Positions 36,671 through 44,626 of a stretch of 64,000 nucleotides of DNA are shown here, piece by piece. Both the position numbers and the translations under genes were made by a program. The stretch lies in assembly GCA_964647485.1 (NCBI GenBank), contig CAZYHV010000004.1, positions 62,001 to 126,000 on the forward strand, given 5' to 3'. This stretch comes from FW021-bin31 sp964647485. Its GTDB lineage: Bacteria > Bacteroidota > Bacteroidia > Chitinophagales > Chitinophagaceae. Positions within the stretch are counted from its first letter, which is position 1, and every line of letters begins with the position of its first letter. Under the pieces are notes generated by a model, which had not been told where the DNA came from, did no database searches, and was given only the letters and a program-made list of their open reading frames with translations.

Positions 36671-38227
36671 ATGAAAAAAATACTCTTTTTATTTATTCTG
36701 GGTATAAGTATGATACTCGGAAGTTGTCAAAAAGATAATAATTTTAAGGTAGGTGGTTCCTCTTGGAACCTTCCTCAAAATGAAATCTTTTCTATCTATC
36801 CCACCCCTCCGGGACAATGGTCTGGTGGTAATGACCCAATATATACACCAACCGGAAGAGTCGGAGATGTAATGCCTTATTTTGAGAAGGACACCTTCAA
36901 TGTTTTTTACCTGCATGATGCCAATAGTGGAAAAGATGGATTTCATCCTTGGAGCAAATTTACTACAACGGATTTGACTCATTTCCATAATGATGGGCTC
37001 ATGATTCCATTTGGAACCAGTAAAGACCGAGATTTGGCTTTAGGTACAGGTTCTGTTGTAAAAGAAGGAGACACTTACTATGCTTATTATTCGGGTGTTA
37101 ATGGGAATATGCCTTCACAAGGGGAACCTAAAGATGTGGTACTGTTAGCTACTGCTAAGGATTTATCGAATTGGACCAAGCAAAAGGATTTTCTTATGAA
37201 ACCTGAAACTGCTAATGGATACGATAAATTAGAATTTAGAGATCCCTATGTGTTTTTTAATAAAGAGAAAAATGAATATTGGATGCTTTTATGTGGACGG
37301 AAGGATGGTAAAGCAGCGGTAATGTTATACACTTGTGATGATCTTGCTTCTAACAATTGGCAATTACAAAATCCGGTTTATACGGATGCCAAATATTATG
37401 TTCCCGAATGTCCACAAATATTCAAATGGGGAGATTTTTGGTATCTTATTTTTTCCGATAACTCTGTAGAAGATGAAACGCATTATCGAATTGCTACTTC
37501 CTCTGAAGGTCCATGGACCAAACCGGATAATGATATCTTTGATGGGAAATACATGTATGCTTCTAAAGTGGCGATGGGAAATGATCATACCTATCTATTT
37601 GGATGGGTGCCTTATAAAAGTGGATTAAATGATTTTGGTGATAGAAGATGGGGCGGTAATTTGGTGGTTCATGAACTGGTTCAAAATGAAGATGGAAACC
37701 TGAAGACAAAACTTCCTAAAAAGATAGCAAATGTCTTTACGCAGGAACTACCCTTAAAATTGGCGATGAAAGAAGTCAATATTCGGTATGAGGGGAATGA
37801 GGTGCAGTTTCAAGGAGTGAATAATAATGAGTATTTATTATTCGATAGGATAAAAGGCCAAAAGATGATTACAGCTACTGTATCTAACTTGAAAGCGAAT
37901 AGTAAATTCGGGTTACTTTTTGGAATGAGAAATAAAGGGGAAAATACAGATTATTATAAGATAGCATTTGATGTGAATAATGGAACTGTCTCGGGGATAG
38001 ACGTACACAACGGTAATGAAAAGATGGATGCACATGTTCCTTTTGCTATGAATCCTCAGGATAGCTATGAGATAAAAGTAGTAATTGATGGTTCTGTTTG
38101 TGTTGTATATTTGAATGATGAAATTGCACTTTCCTCTCGTATTTACTCTCTTGATAATAATTTCTGGGGAATTTATACTGATAAAGGAAATGTTGAATTT
38201 AAAGATATCCGGCTGATTAAACCATAA
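36671..38227 (+). CDS. divergent GH32-type lipoprotein (probable surface fructanase)
   Basis: A 518-residue lipoprotein (lipobox GSC, Cys19). The five-bladed propeller part (~45-345) shows GDVMPYF with Asp66 where the GH32 nucleophile should be, FRDP at 189-192 (transition-state stabiliser) and PECPQIF with Glu246 as probable acid/base. The usual WxNDPxG is absent; the local sequence is TGRVGDVMPY instead. The C-terminal ~150 residues form a LamG-like beta sandwich (EIKVVIDGSVCVVYLND). The lipid anchor suggests it acts at the cell surface like the endo-levanase BT1760, producing oligosaccharides for SusCD. Family firm, endo action and linkage specificity inferred. Confidence 0.85.
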   Translation: MKKILFLFILGISMILGSCQKDNNFKVGGSSWNLPQNEIFSIYPTPPGQWSGGNDPIYTPTGRVGDVMPYFEKDTFNVFYLHDANSGKDGFHPWSKFTTTDLTHFHNDGLMIPFGTSKDRDLALGTGSVVKEGDTYYAYYSGVNGNMPSQGEPKDVVLLATAKDLSNWTKQKDFLMKPETANGYDKLEFRDPYVFFNKEKNEYWMLLCGRKDGKAAVMLYTCDDLASNNWQLQNPVYTDAKYYVPECPQIFKWGDFWYLIFSDNSVEDETHYRIATSSEGPWTKPDNDIFDGKYMYASKVAMGNDHTYLFGWVPYKSGLNDFGDRRWGGNLVVHELVQNEDGNLKTKLPKKIANVFTQELPLKLAMKEVNIRYEGNEVQFQGVNNNEYLLFDRIKGQKMITATVSNLKANSKFGLLFGMRNKGENTDYYKIAFDVNNGTVSGIDVHNGNEKMDAHVPFAMNPQDSYEIKVVIDGSVCVVYLNDEIALSSRIYSLDNNFWGIYTDKGNVEFKDIRLIKP

Positions 38228-38232
38228 ATGAT

Positions 38233-39756
38233 ATGATTAAAAGATGGATATATCTAATCGTATGGGTAGTAGGTTGGAGTGTGTTTTCTGCTTGTAATAC
38301 CAATAATAGTTCCTCACATAATACAGATCTTAGGCAGGAAAAATATCGTCCGCAATATCATTTTAGTCCTAAGGAAGGCTGGATAGGTGATCCTGATGGG
38401 TTGGTATTTTATAAAGGCCTTTATCACCTTTTTTGGTGGGGGCATGCTGTTTCAAAAGATTTAGTTCATTGGAAACAGCTCCCTTATCCTATGTTAGGTG
38501 GAGATAGTAGTTTTATTTACTTTTCGGGTTCGGTGGTTGTTGATAAGCACAATACTGCCGAATTTGGGGATAGCGCAATGATTGCTATTTATACTATGCA
38601 CATGGAAAAAACAGGGATTGAGAAACAGGCTATTTCGTATAGTACCGATGGCATTCATTTTCATTTTTACGAAAAGAACCCCATCATCGATATCGATAGC
38701 AAGAGCTTCAGAGACCCTCAAGTGTTTTGGTATGAGCCGGATAAAAAATGGGTTATGATTATTGCTCTTCCAGGTCAATATAAAGTTCGATTTTATGCTT
38801 CTCAAAATTTAAAAGATTGGAAATATCTAAGCGAATTTGGTCCTATGGGAGCACATGATGAACTTTGGGAAGTTCCTGATCTTTTTAAATTGTCTGTTGA
38901 TAATAACAAAGAAAATCAAAAATGGGTATTATCTATAGGTCAAGGTCCGAATAAGATGCAATATTTTTTAGGTTCTTTTGATGGAAAATCATTTACACCG
39001 GATTCGCAAACTATAGCACAGAATAAAAAAGCCAATCCCGCTTTGTGGAGTGATTATGGCTCAGATTTTTATGCAGCGCGTTCGTGGAGAGGTTTGAATC
39101 GTAAAGATGGGAAAGACGTATGGTTAGGGTGGTTGGGAAATTGGGAATATGCCAATCATGTTCCTACGCAATGGGGAAGAGGATTTGAATCAATTCCCAG
39201 AGAGATTTCATTAAAAACTTTTCCTGAAGGGGTTAGATTGGTACAGCTACCAATAGAAGCGCTCCGAAAGTTAAGGATAGATTCTTTTTCACTCTCAAAG
39301 TTCTCCATTGTTGGAGAGAAAGAAATAAAAAAGATAGCAGCTTATGACAATACTTATGAGCTATTTACCTCCTTTTTAATTAATGATACTACAAAAAGTG
39401 TAGGTTTGAATTTATTAATTGGCGATTCCCGTTCGTTGATAGTATCTTATCATCCCAAAGAAAAAAAGCTAATTTTAGATAGGAGTAATTGCAGTGATTA
39501 TAGGAAAGATAGTGTTTTTAATAAGTATTTTCCTAAAGTATTGGAAGCGCCTTTAAGTCTCGAGGATAAGAAATTGTCTTTGCATATTTTTGTGGATAAA
39601 TCTTCTGTTGAAATTTTCGCAGCGAATGGGAAAATCACAATGAGTGCTACGACCTTCCCATCGGAAAGCCAAACGAAAGTATCTTTATTTTCTAAAGGGA
39701 AGAATAATAAGGTACTGAACTTTAAAGTATGGAAATTAGCCTCTATTTGGAAATAA
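38233..39756 (+). CDS. GH32 fructan hydrolase, lipoprotein
   Basis: A 507-residue lipoprotein (lipobox FSAC, Cys21). Catalytic set of GH32: WIGDPDG with nucleophile Asp53, FRDP at 159-162 and WEVPDLF with acid/base Glu213. The classic WxNDPxG here has Gly in place of Asn before the Asp, and the usual WECP reads WEVP. A C-terminal beta sandwich (~360-507) carries KLSLHIFVDKSSVEIFAANG, the family's usual closing motif. Starts 5 bp after the previous gene. Probably an exo-acting fructosidase releasing fructose in the periplasm or at the surface; whether it prefers beta-2,6 or beta-2,1 links cannot be read from sequence. Confidence 0.9.
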   Translation: MIKRWIYLIVWVVGWSVFSACNTNNSSSHNTDLRQEKYRPQYHFSPKEGWIGDPDGLVFYKGLYHLFWWGHAVSKDLVHWKQLPYPMLGGDSSFIYFSGSVVVDKHNTAEFGDSAMIAIYTMHMEKTGIEKQAISYSTDGIHFHFYEKNPIIDIDSKSFRDPQVFWYEPDKKWVMIIALPGQYKVRFYASQNLKDWKYLSEFGPMGAHDELWEVPDLFKLSVDNNKENQKWVLSIGQGPNKMQYFLGSFDGKSFTPDSQTIAQNKKANPALWSDYGSDFYAARSWRGLNRKDGKDVWLGWLGNWEYANHVPTQWGRGFESIPREISLKTFPEGVRLVQLPIEALRKLRIDSFSLSKFSIVGEKEIKKIAAYDNTYELFTSFLINDTTKSVGLNLLIGDSRSLIVSYHPKEKKLILDRSNCSDYRKDSVFNKYFPKVLEAPLSLEDKKLSLHIFVDKSSVEIFAANGKITMSATTFPSESQTKVSLFSKGKNNKVLNFKVWKLASIWK

Positions 39757-39772
39757 ACTAAAATAAATAATT

Positions 39773-41272
39773 ATGAAATTGAAGTCAATCTTGTTTTTAT
39801 CATTGTTTGTCCTTTTGTTTTCTGTTTCAAAAGCACAGTCTTATCAAGAACAATATCGTCCGCAGGTACATTTTACTCCTCCTGCACATTGGAACAATGA
39901 TCCCAATGGGATGGTTTATTTTGCAGGAGAGTATCATTTGTTTTATCAGTATTATCCTGATGGAACTACTTGGGGACCGATGTATTGGGGACATGCGATT
40001 AGTAAAGATTTAATCCATTGGAAAAATATGCCTATTGCATTGTCACCTGATTCTTTAGGATATATTTTTTCCGGAAGTGCTGTTGTTGATAAAAATAATA
40101 CTGCCGGTTTCCAAAAGGGAGACACCAAGGCTTTAGTAGCTATCTTTACTTATCACAATCCAAAAAATGAAGTGGAGACACAAGGAATTGCATACAGTTT
40201 AGATAGTGGACGAACATGGACAAAGTATGCGAATAATCCGGTGATTGATAATCCGGGAATGAAAGATTTTCGAGATCCTAAGGTCTTTTGGTATCAGCCT
40301 AAACAAGAATGGATTATGTCCTTAGCGAGTGGTGACCATATTCAGTTTTATTCCTCTCCTAATTTAAAAGATTGGACGTTTGAAAGCAAATTTGGGAAAA
40401 ATATAGGTGCACATGGCGGCGTATGGGAATGTCCTGATCTCTTCACACTGAATTCGAATGGAGAAAAAAAATGGGTATTGCTTGTCAATATGAATCCGGG
40501 AGGACCGAATGGTGGTTCTGCTACTCAATATTTTGTAGGTGATTTTGATGGCACTGCTTTCATTCCGGATGATACGGCTACCAGTTGGTTGGATTTTGGA
40601 CCGGATGAATATGCCGGTGTAACTTGGTCTAATACGCAATGTAATAAATATCTCATTGGATGGTTAAATAATTGGCAGTATGCCGATCGAGTTCCAACAG
40701 GGAAATGGAGAGGAGGAATGACCATTCCCAGAAAGTTAAGGATGGTGGACGATGATGGACGATTGAGGGTAGCTTCTGAGCCGGTGTCAAATCTAAACAA
40801 TATTGTAAAGAAGGCTTATACTTTGTATAATGTTTCCATTACTCCTTCTTTTGATTTGAGCAATCATCTTAGGGAAACAGCTTCTCCTAGTATTCTGAAA
40901 TTCCATACAGATGAGTTAAAAAGTTTTTCATTGACATTATCGAATGATTTAGGAGAAAAACTAATCATTGGATATGATAATGAAAAGCAGAGGTATTATA
41001 TAGATAGAAGACATTCCGGTAAGGTGAATTTTTCAAATGAATTCCCAGGAAAGTTTTTTGCACCTCGTTTTGTAGATCATAAAGAATCTAATATTACGCT
41101 CATTATTGATAAAAGCTCAATAGAATTATTTGCAGATGGAGGTCAAAGTGTGATGACAGCCACCTTCTTTCCTAATGAACCTTATAATCAGATTAATTTC
41201 CATTCAGAAGAAGGTTTCTTGATAAACCGTTTACATTATTCCTTGCTAGAGAGTATTTGGAGAAAAAAATAG
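39773..41272 (+). CDS. GH32 levanase/inulinase/invertase-type enzyme, periplasmic
   Basis: A 499-residue protein with a plain signal peptide (SVSKAQS, cleavage near residue 21-22) and no lipobox Cys. All canonical GH32 residues are present: HWNNDPNG (nucleophile Asp43), FRDP at 166-169 (Asp168) and WECPDLF (acid/base Glu219). The C-terminal beta sandwich has ITLIIDKSSIELFADGG. It lies 16 bp after the lipoprotein GH32 and ends the operon. Absence of a lipid anchor suggests a soluble periplasmic exo-fructosidase, complementing the lipid-anchored enzymes. The fructose it frees would be the ligand of the hybrid sensor and the substrate of the MFS carrier. Confidence 0.93.
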   Translation: MKLKSILFLSLFVLLFSVSKAQSYQEQYRPQVHFTPPAHWNNDPNGMVYFAGEYHLFYQYYPDGTTWGPMYWGHAISKDLIHWKNMPIALSPDSLGYIFSGSAVVDKNNTAGFQKGDTKALVAIFTYHNPKNEVETQGIAYSLDSGRTWTKYANNPVIDNPGMKDFRDPKVFWYQPKQEWIMSLASGDHIQFYSSPNLKDWTFESKFGKNIGAHGGVWECPDLFTLNSNGEKKWVLLVNMNPGGPNGGSATQYFVGDFDGTAFIPDDTATSWLDFGPDEYAGVTWSNTQCNKYLIGWLNNWQYADRVPTGKWRGGMTIPRKLRMVDDDGRLRVASEPVSNLNNIVKKAYTLYNVSITPSFDLSNHLRETASPSILKFHTDELKSFSLTLSNDLGEKLIIGYDNEKQRYYIDRRHSGKVNFSNEFPGKFFAPRFVDHKESNITLIIDKSSIELFADGGQSVMTATFFPNEPYNQINFHSEEGFLINRLHYSLLESIWRKK

Positions 41273-41818
41273 CACTTGCACACTTTTTAACAATCTTGTC
41301 GATTGAGACCCTGAAAATTATTCGGAACTTCGCCCCTTGAAGATGGGTAAGTGTGAAATAGGTAAAGGGAGAAGCGTAAACAAGAGAAGCGATATTTACT
41401 ACCTAATGAACCTTATCTCCATGCCAAAGCTGATAGAAACCCTCATTTCGAATACATCCCTAAATGAGACTGCCACATGACATAGCCCCTTAGCCCGCAT
41501 TATTCACCACTTTTGGGGAATAACTCTACAAATGGTTTGTAATCAACAGCTTGGAAAATCCTTTCATGTTTTGATCGTTCCCCAAATATGAGGAATGGTT
41601 TGAAATTATCTTTTTGCATCAATGTTTCGGCAAGCTCTACAGCCACTGTGTTATAAACCCCTTGCAGTAGACCTCTACTACGGCGGAGTTCGATGCATTA
41701 CGACATACTCAATATATCACCTTGTAGCTACAAAAAAAGCTAATCCCATGAATAATGCGGGTTAACCTTTGTTGTTTACAAGTCAGTTAAAAAAGGCTCT
41801 CCTTTCGGACGAATCCAT
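41273..41818. other. intergenic region with MITE-like element
   Basis: This 546-bp gap lies between convergent genes (GH32 and the DUF4965 protein). It contains copy 1 of the 227-301 bp inverted-terminus repeat at 41490-41765. The remaining ~215 bp just after the operon show no open frame of note and no strong terminator hairpin. Confidence 0.6.
41490..41765. mobile_element. MITE-like repeat element, copy 1 (276 bp)
   Basis: The ends are inverted repeats: left TTAGCCCGCATTATTCAC, right (reverse complement) TTAACCCGCATTATTCAT. Inside, a ~45-bp block around 41577-41621 (containing CCCCAAATATGAGG) is nearly identical to the copies at 53450 and 60049, followed by TTGCAGTAG...CTACT hairpin-forming sequence and the palindrome TTGTAGCTACAA. 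Read on the minus strand there is a 39-codon frame (MQKDNFKPFLIFGERSKHE...) that stops inside the terminal repeat. No transposase is encoded, so the element would be non-autonomous or a decayed IS remnant. Confidence 0.7.
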
Positions 41819-44302
41819 TTACTTCTTATCTTCTCCGTTCCATTTCTCATTTAAGGCCTTTATAAAAAAGGCGCCTACTACGCTTCGTGCCTGGAATCCA
41901 ACCTGAGCGGCGTCTGTAGTTTGATACCAATCACTCAAAGGAACCCTGGTGGGGGTTTCATTAATATACGTAAATACAGGATCCATCAAGGCATGGAAGG
42001 TGTTCTTATCATCAGCCAAAGTGGCGGTCCATAAAATCCAATCTGCTTTGGTATAGGTTGCTCTGCTATCCAGAGGTAATCCATACTTTGTCTGCTTCGT
42101 CAGATAATATTTCAATTCTTTATTTGTTACCTCATCAGGAAAGATTCCCAGCTGCAATATTTTATCCCACACCAGATTATATTTCTGACTCCAGGTTCCT
42201 TTCTTATCAAACGTTAGGCTATAATGATCCCCATCTGCATCCATTTTCATCCACTGACGGGCATAATCTCGAGCTAATTGAATATATTTTTCCCCGGTAG
42301 CTTCCTTCCCTAACTGTTTCGCCATATAGCCATAACTAGCCAAGCCCATGATCGCCTTAATAGAGAGGTTCGCATTATGAGCCAGATGACCGGCAAAGTC
42401 ATCCGTACAAAGCTGATTCTTAGGATCTAAGCCATTATCTTTCAAATAGTGCGCCCAAATCGTCAATTGCTTCCAATGTTTCTTAACAAAAGAAGCATTC
42501 CCATCTGCTTTTGTTATGGCTGCAGAAAGGACAAGCATATTCCCGGATTCCTCTACAGGCATGGGTTCGCCATACGTTTGACCATTGGCAATTGGGAAGG
42601 TTCCAACATCATGAGCCGCATAAGGATGGTCATATCGACCACTTTCACTATAGTATAGTATTGGAATCATCATTCCCTTCAACAGGTCCGGATTGTAATA
42701 TAAATAGAGCGGGGAAGAAGGATAAGTAATGTCCACCGTACCAATGGATCCATTTGAGAAATTCTCTTTACTGAGGAATAAAGGAATGCCTTTAGGTCCT
42801 TCCACAAGCTTATGCGCAGCTATCGATTGGCGGTAAGCTAACTCACAAATAGCAGCATATTTTTCGCCTCCGGCATCAACCATATCTTGGTGTAACTGTT
42901 TATCAAACTGATCACATTTCCTTATTAAACCATGATAATCCCTTTCTGCATTCCACAACATTTGATGAAAGGTCATTCCCTCTTTCCGCCACCATGGCTG
43001 TAACCACTGATGAAAATACGCAATAGAATAAATCTGATCATACGCTAATATCAGATGTCTTTTCTTCGGTGTTGCATCTATATTTCCCAAATCATAAGAG
43101 ACCGCCAAAGATACAGGATCCTGCCCCGCTGCTCGTGGACTTTTCTTATCATCCTTTATGGTCAACTTTCCGTTTTTCACAAAGTCTTTTATAGAGACCT
43201 CAGAAGCAGCCATCGCCGTTGTACTTGTATTATTTTCAGGGACAGCCAGATAAAAGTGCCCCCAGTCAATCCTTACATCATCTCCTTTTCTTCCCAAAAT
43301 GTTTTGTGAAGAGGTTCCTACCCGCATCAATTTTAGGTTTTCCGTTTTATCTCTATTCCAATTCACCTGTTGTTCCGGCTTATTCACTGCCAAATCCCCT
43401 CCTGCACTAAAATAAATTTGCACTTTATGTTGCTTTCCATCTACCGCATGCGTTTTAAAAGTAAGATAATTGGCCGGACGCGAAAGTAGCTTCAACTGCT
43501 TCGGTAATAATGGAGCAGTAAATTTTATATCTAATGCTACTCCACCCACTTTAAAGCCATACCTCGTTTGTGTAGCCGTCACTTTTACATTGGTTTGCTT
43601 TGCTTTAGGAATTTTCAATCTGAAGGGCAAAGCTTCTACCAACCCTGCATCTAAATACGCTAATCCTCCTGTATTTTCACAATGAATAGCTAATACATTT
43701 TGACCTTTTTTCAAAGTTGCCAAGGCTTCTTTATTAATAGTAACCAAATCAGGATCTCCATTAGCTCCGCCATCCCGACAAGCTAAAACCCCATTTATGT
43801 ATGCTGTTATGCCATCATCATGTTGTGTTTTCAACAGTAATTTTCGACTATCAGCTTTATCTAGATCAAAAGTCCTTCTAACCCATATATCATGTGAAGA
43901 CCAATGTGCATTCCCTTCTTTGCTATCAGAAAAATCCCCTTTTGCTGTTTCCCAATGGGAAGCATCATAATTTAATGAAGTCCATCCATTATCGGGTTTA
44001 GACTGTGTATATCTCCAACTATCTTCATTTTCTCTTGCTAAAGGCAACACTTGTTTATATTTGGGAATAGGTTGCCCCATAAAATAATAAGCCTTACCAT
44101 CTACACGAATAATCCCTTGCAAGGCGTTTACCTTTCCAGTCCAATGAACTGTTGGAGAACCATTCAACTGATCAGTAAATGACCATATACTAAAATAGGG
44201 ATCTACGGTAACTAAAGGATAGGCCGGTGCTCTGAAATCTTGAGCTTTCACTGTGACGCCTACAAATAAACTGAAGGCAAAAAGAAGAACTTTGTTTCTC
44301 AT
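41819..44302 (-). CDS. glutaminase-like secreted protein (DUF4964/DUF5127/DUF4965/DUF1793 type)
   Basis: An 827-residue protein with a signal peptide (VKAQDF, cleavage near residue 20). Order: DUF4964-like start (RAPAYPLVTVDPYFSIWS); a beta-sandwich insert (~85-235) of the glycoside-hydrolase-2 sugar-binding type (SHDIWVRRTFDL, ITAYINGVLA, NVLAIHCENTGG); DUF5127-like region; then a helical barrel with AYDQIYSIAYFHQWLQPWWR, LAYRQSIAAHKLVEG, HDVGTFPIANGQTYGEPMPVEESGNML and CTDDFAGHLAHNANLSIKAI, ending in a DUF1793-like part. Fungal relatives were annotated as glutaminases, but the (alpha/alpha)6 architecture and the carbohydrate-like insert make a glycosidase equally plausible. It faces the fructan operon and is not part of it. 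Confidence 0.85.
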   Translation of the reverse strand: MRNKVLLFAFSLFVGVTVKAQDFRAPAYPLVTVDPYFSIWSFTDQLNGSPTVHWTGKVNALQGIIRVDGKAYYFMGQPIPKYKQVLPLARENEDSWRYTQSKPDNGWTSLNYDASHWETAKGDFSDSKEGNAHWSSHDIWVRRTFDLDKADSRKLLLKTQHDDGITAYINGVLACRDGGANGDPDLVTINKEALATLKKGQNVLAIHCENTGGLAYLDAGLVEALPFRLKIPKAKQTNVKVTATQTRYGFKVGGVALDIKFTAPLLPKQLKLLSRPANYLTFKTHAVDGKQHKVQIYFSAGGDLAVNKPEQQVNWNRDKTENLKLMRVGTSSQNILGRKGDDVRIDWGHFYLAVPENNTSTTAMAASEVSIKDFVKNGKLTIKDDKKSPRAAGQDPVSLAVSYDLGNIDATPKKRHLILAYDQIYSIAYFHQWLQPWWRKEGMTFHQMLWNAERDYHGLIRKCDQFDKQLHQDMVDAGGEKYAAICELAYRQSIAAHKLVEGPKGIPLFLSKENFSNGSIGTVDITYPSSPLYLYYNPDLLKGMMIPILYYSESGRYDHPYAAHDVGTFPIANGQTYGEPMPVEESGNMLVLSAAITKADGNASFVKKHWKQLTIWAHYLKDNGLDPKNQLCTDDFAGHLAHNANLSIKAIMGLASYGYMAKQLGKEATGEKYIQLARDYARQWMKMDADGDHYSLTFDKKGTWSQKYNLVWDKILQLGIFPDEVTNKELKYYLTKQTKYGLPLDSRATYTKADWILWTATLADDKNTFHALMDPVFTYINETPTRVPLSDWYQTTDAAQVGFQARSVVGAFFIKALNEKWNGEDKK

Positions 44303-44626
44303 AAGGGTTTCGTTCAGTAGAGTTATTAAAAATAGCTAAATCGTTTTATTTGCTAAGATAAGACCGATAATGTTTATTTCAAAATCTAACCTGTTTTTAT
44401 ATTCCGGAGCAAATTGCTCCCTCTATGAAAGGTTTCGATTTGCGATGGAGAATCGGAAGCCCCCCGATGCCCCTTTTTAGCTGAAATCCCTTTGTGAATT
44501 TAGGGACACGGTTCGATGCGCAATAACCGGAGCATCCCCAAAATTCGGATCAAGCTTTTCAAAGAAGAAGAAATCCGGCAATAGAAAAAAGAACACCGCC
44601 AACTAATACCAAGTTACGACAAAATT
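44303..44626. other. intergenic region with 55-bp repeat copy A
   Basis: This 324-bp gap lies between the RND pump stop and the DUF4965 gene start, both on the minus strand. It holds the 55-bp repeat at 44536-44590 and a short palindrome GGAGCAAATTGCTCC near 44407-44421, which could be a weak hairpin or a regulator site. Promoter elements for the DUF4965 gene are expected here, but I cannot place them. Confidence 0.5.
44536..44590. repeat. 55-bp dispersed repeat, copy A
   Basis: It begins CCCCAAAATTCGGATCAAGC and ends CCGGCAATAGAAAAAA. It matches 63742-63796 at every position but one (C/T in AAAATTCGG versus AAAATTTGG) and has the same orientation. It starts 36 bp beyond the stop codon of the RND pump gene, read in the direction of transcription. 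Confidence 0.8.

Noticed and set aside
41273..41489. Intrinsic terminator after the fructan operon
   Set aside because: I could not find a stem followed by a T run in this stretch.
44407..44421. GGAGCAAATTGCTCC as a terminator of the efflux operon
   Set aside because: One-base loop and no T tract on either side; it is left as a palindrome of unknown meaning.
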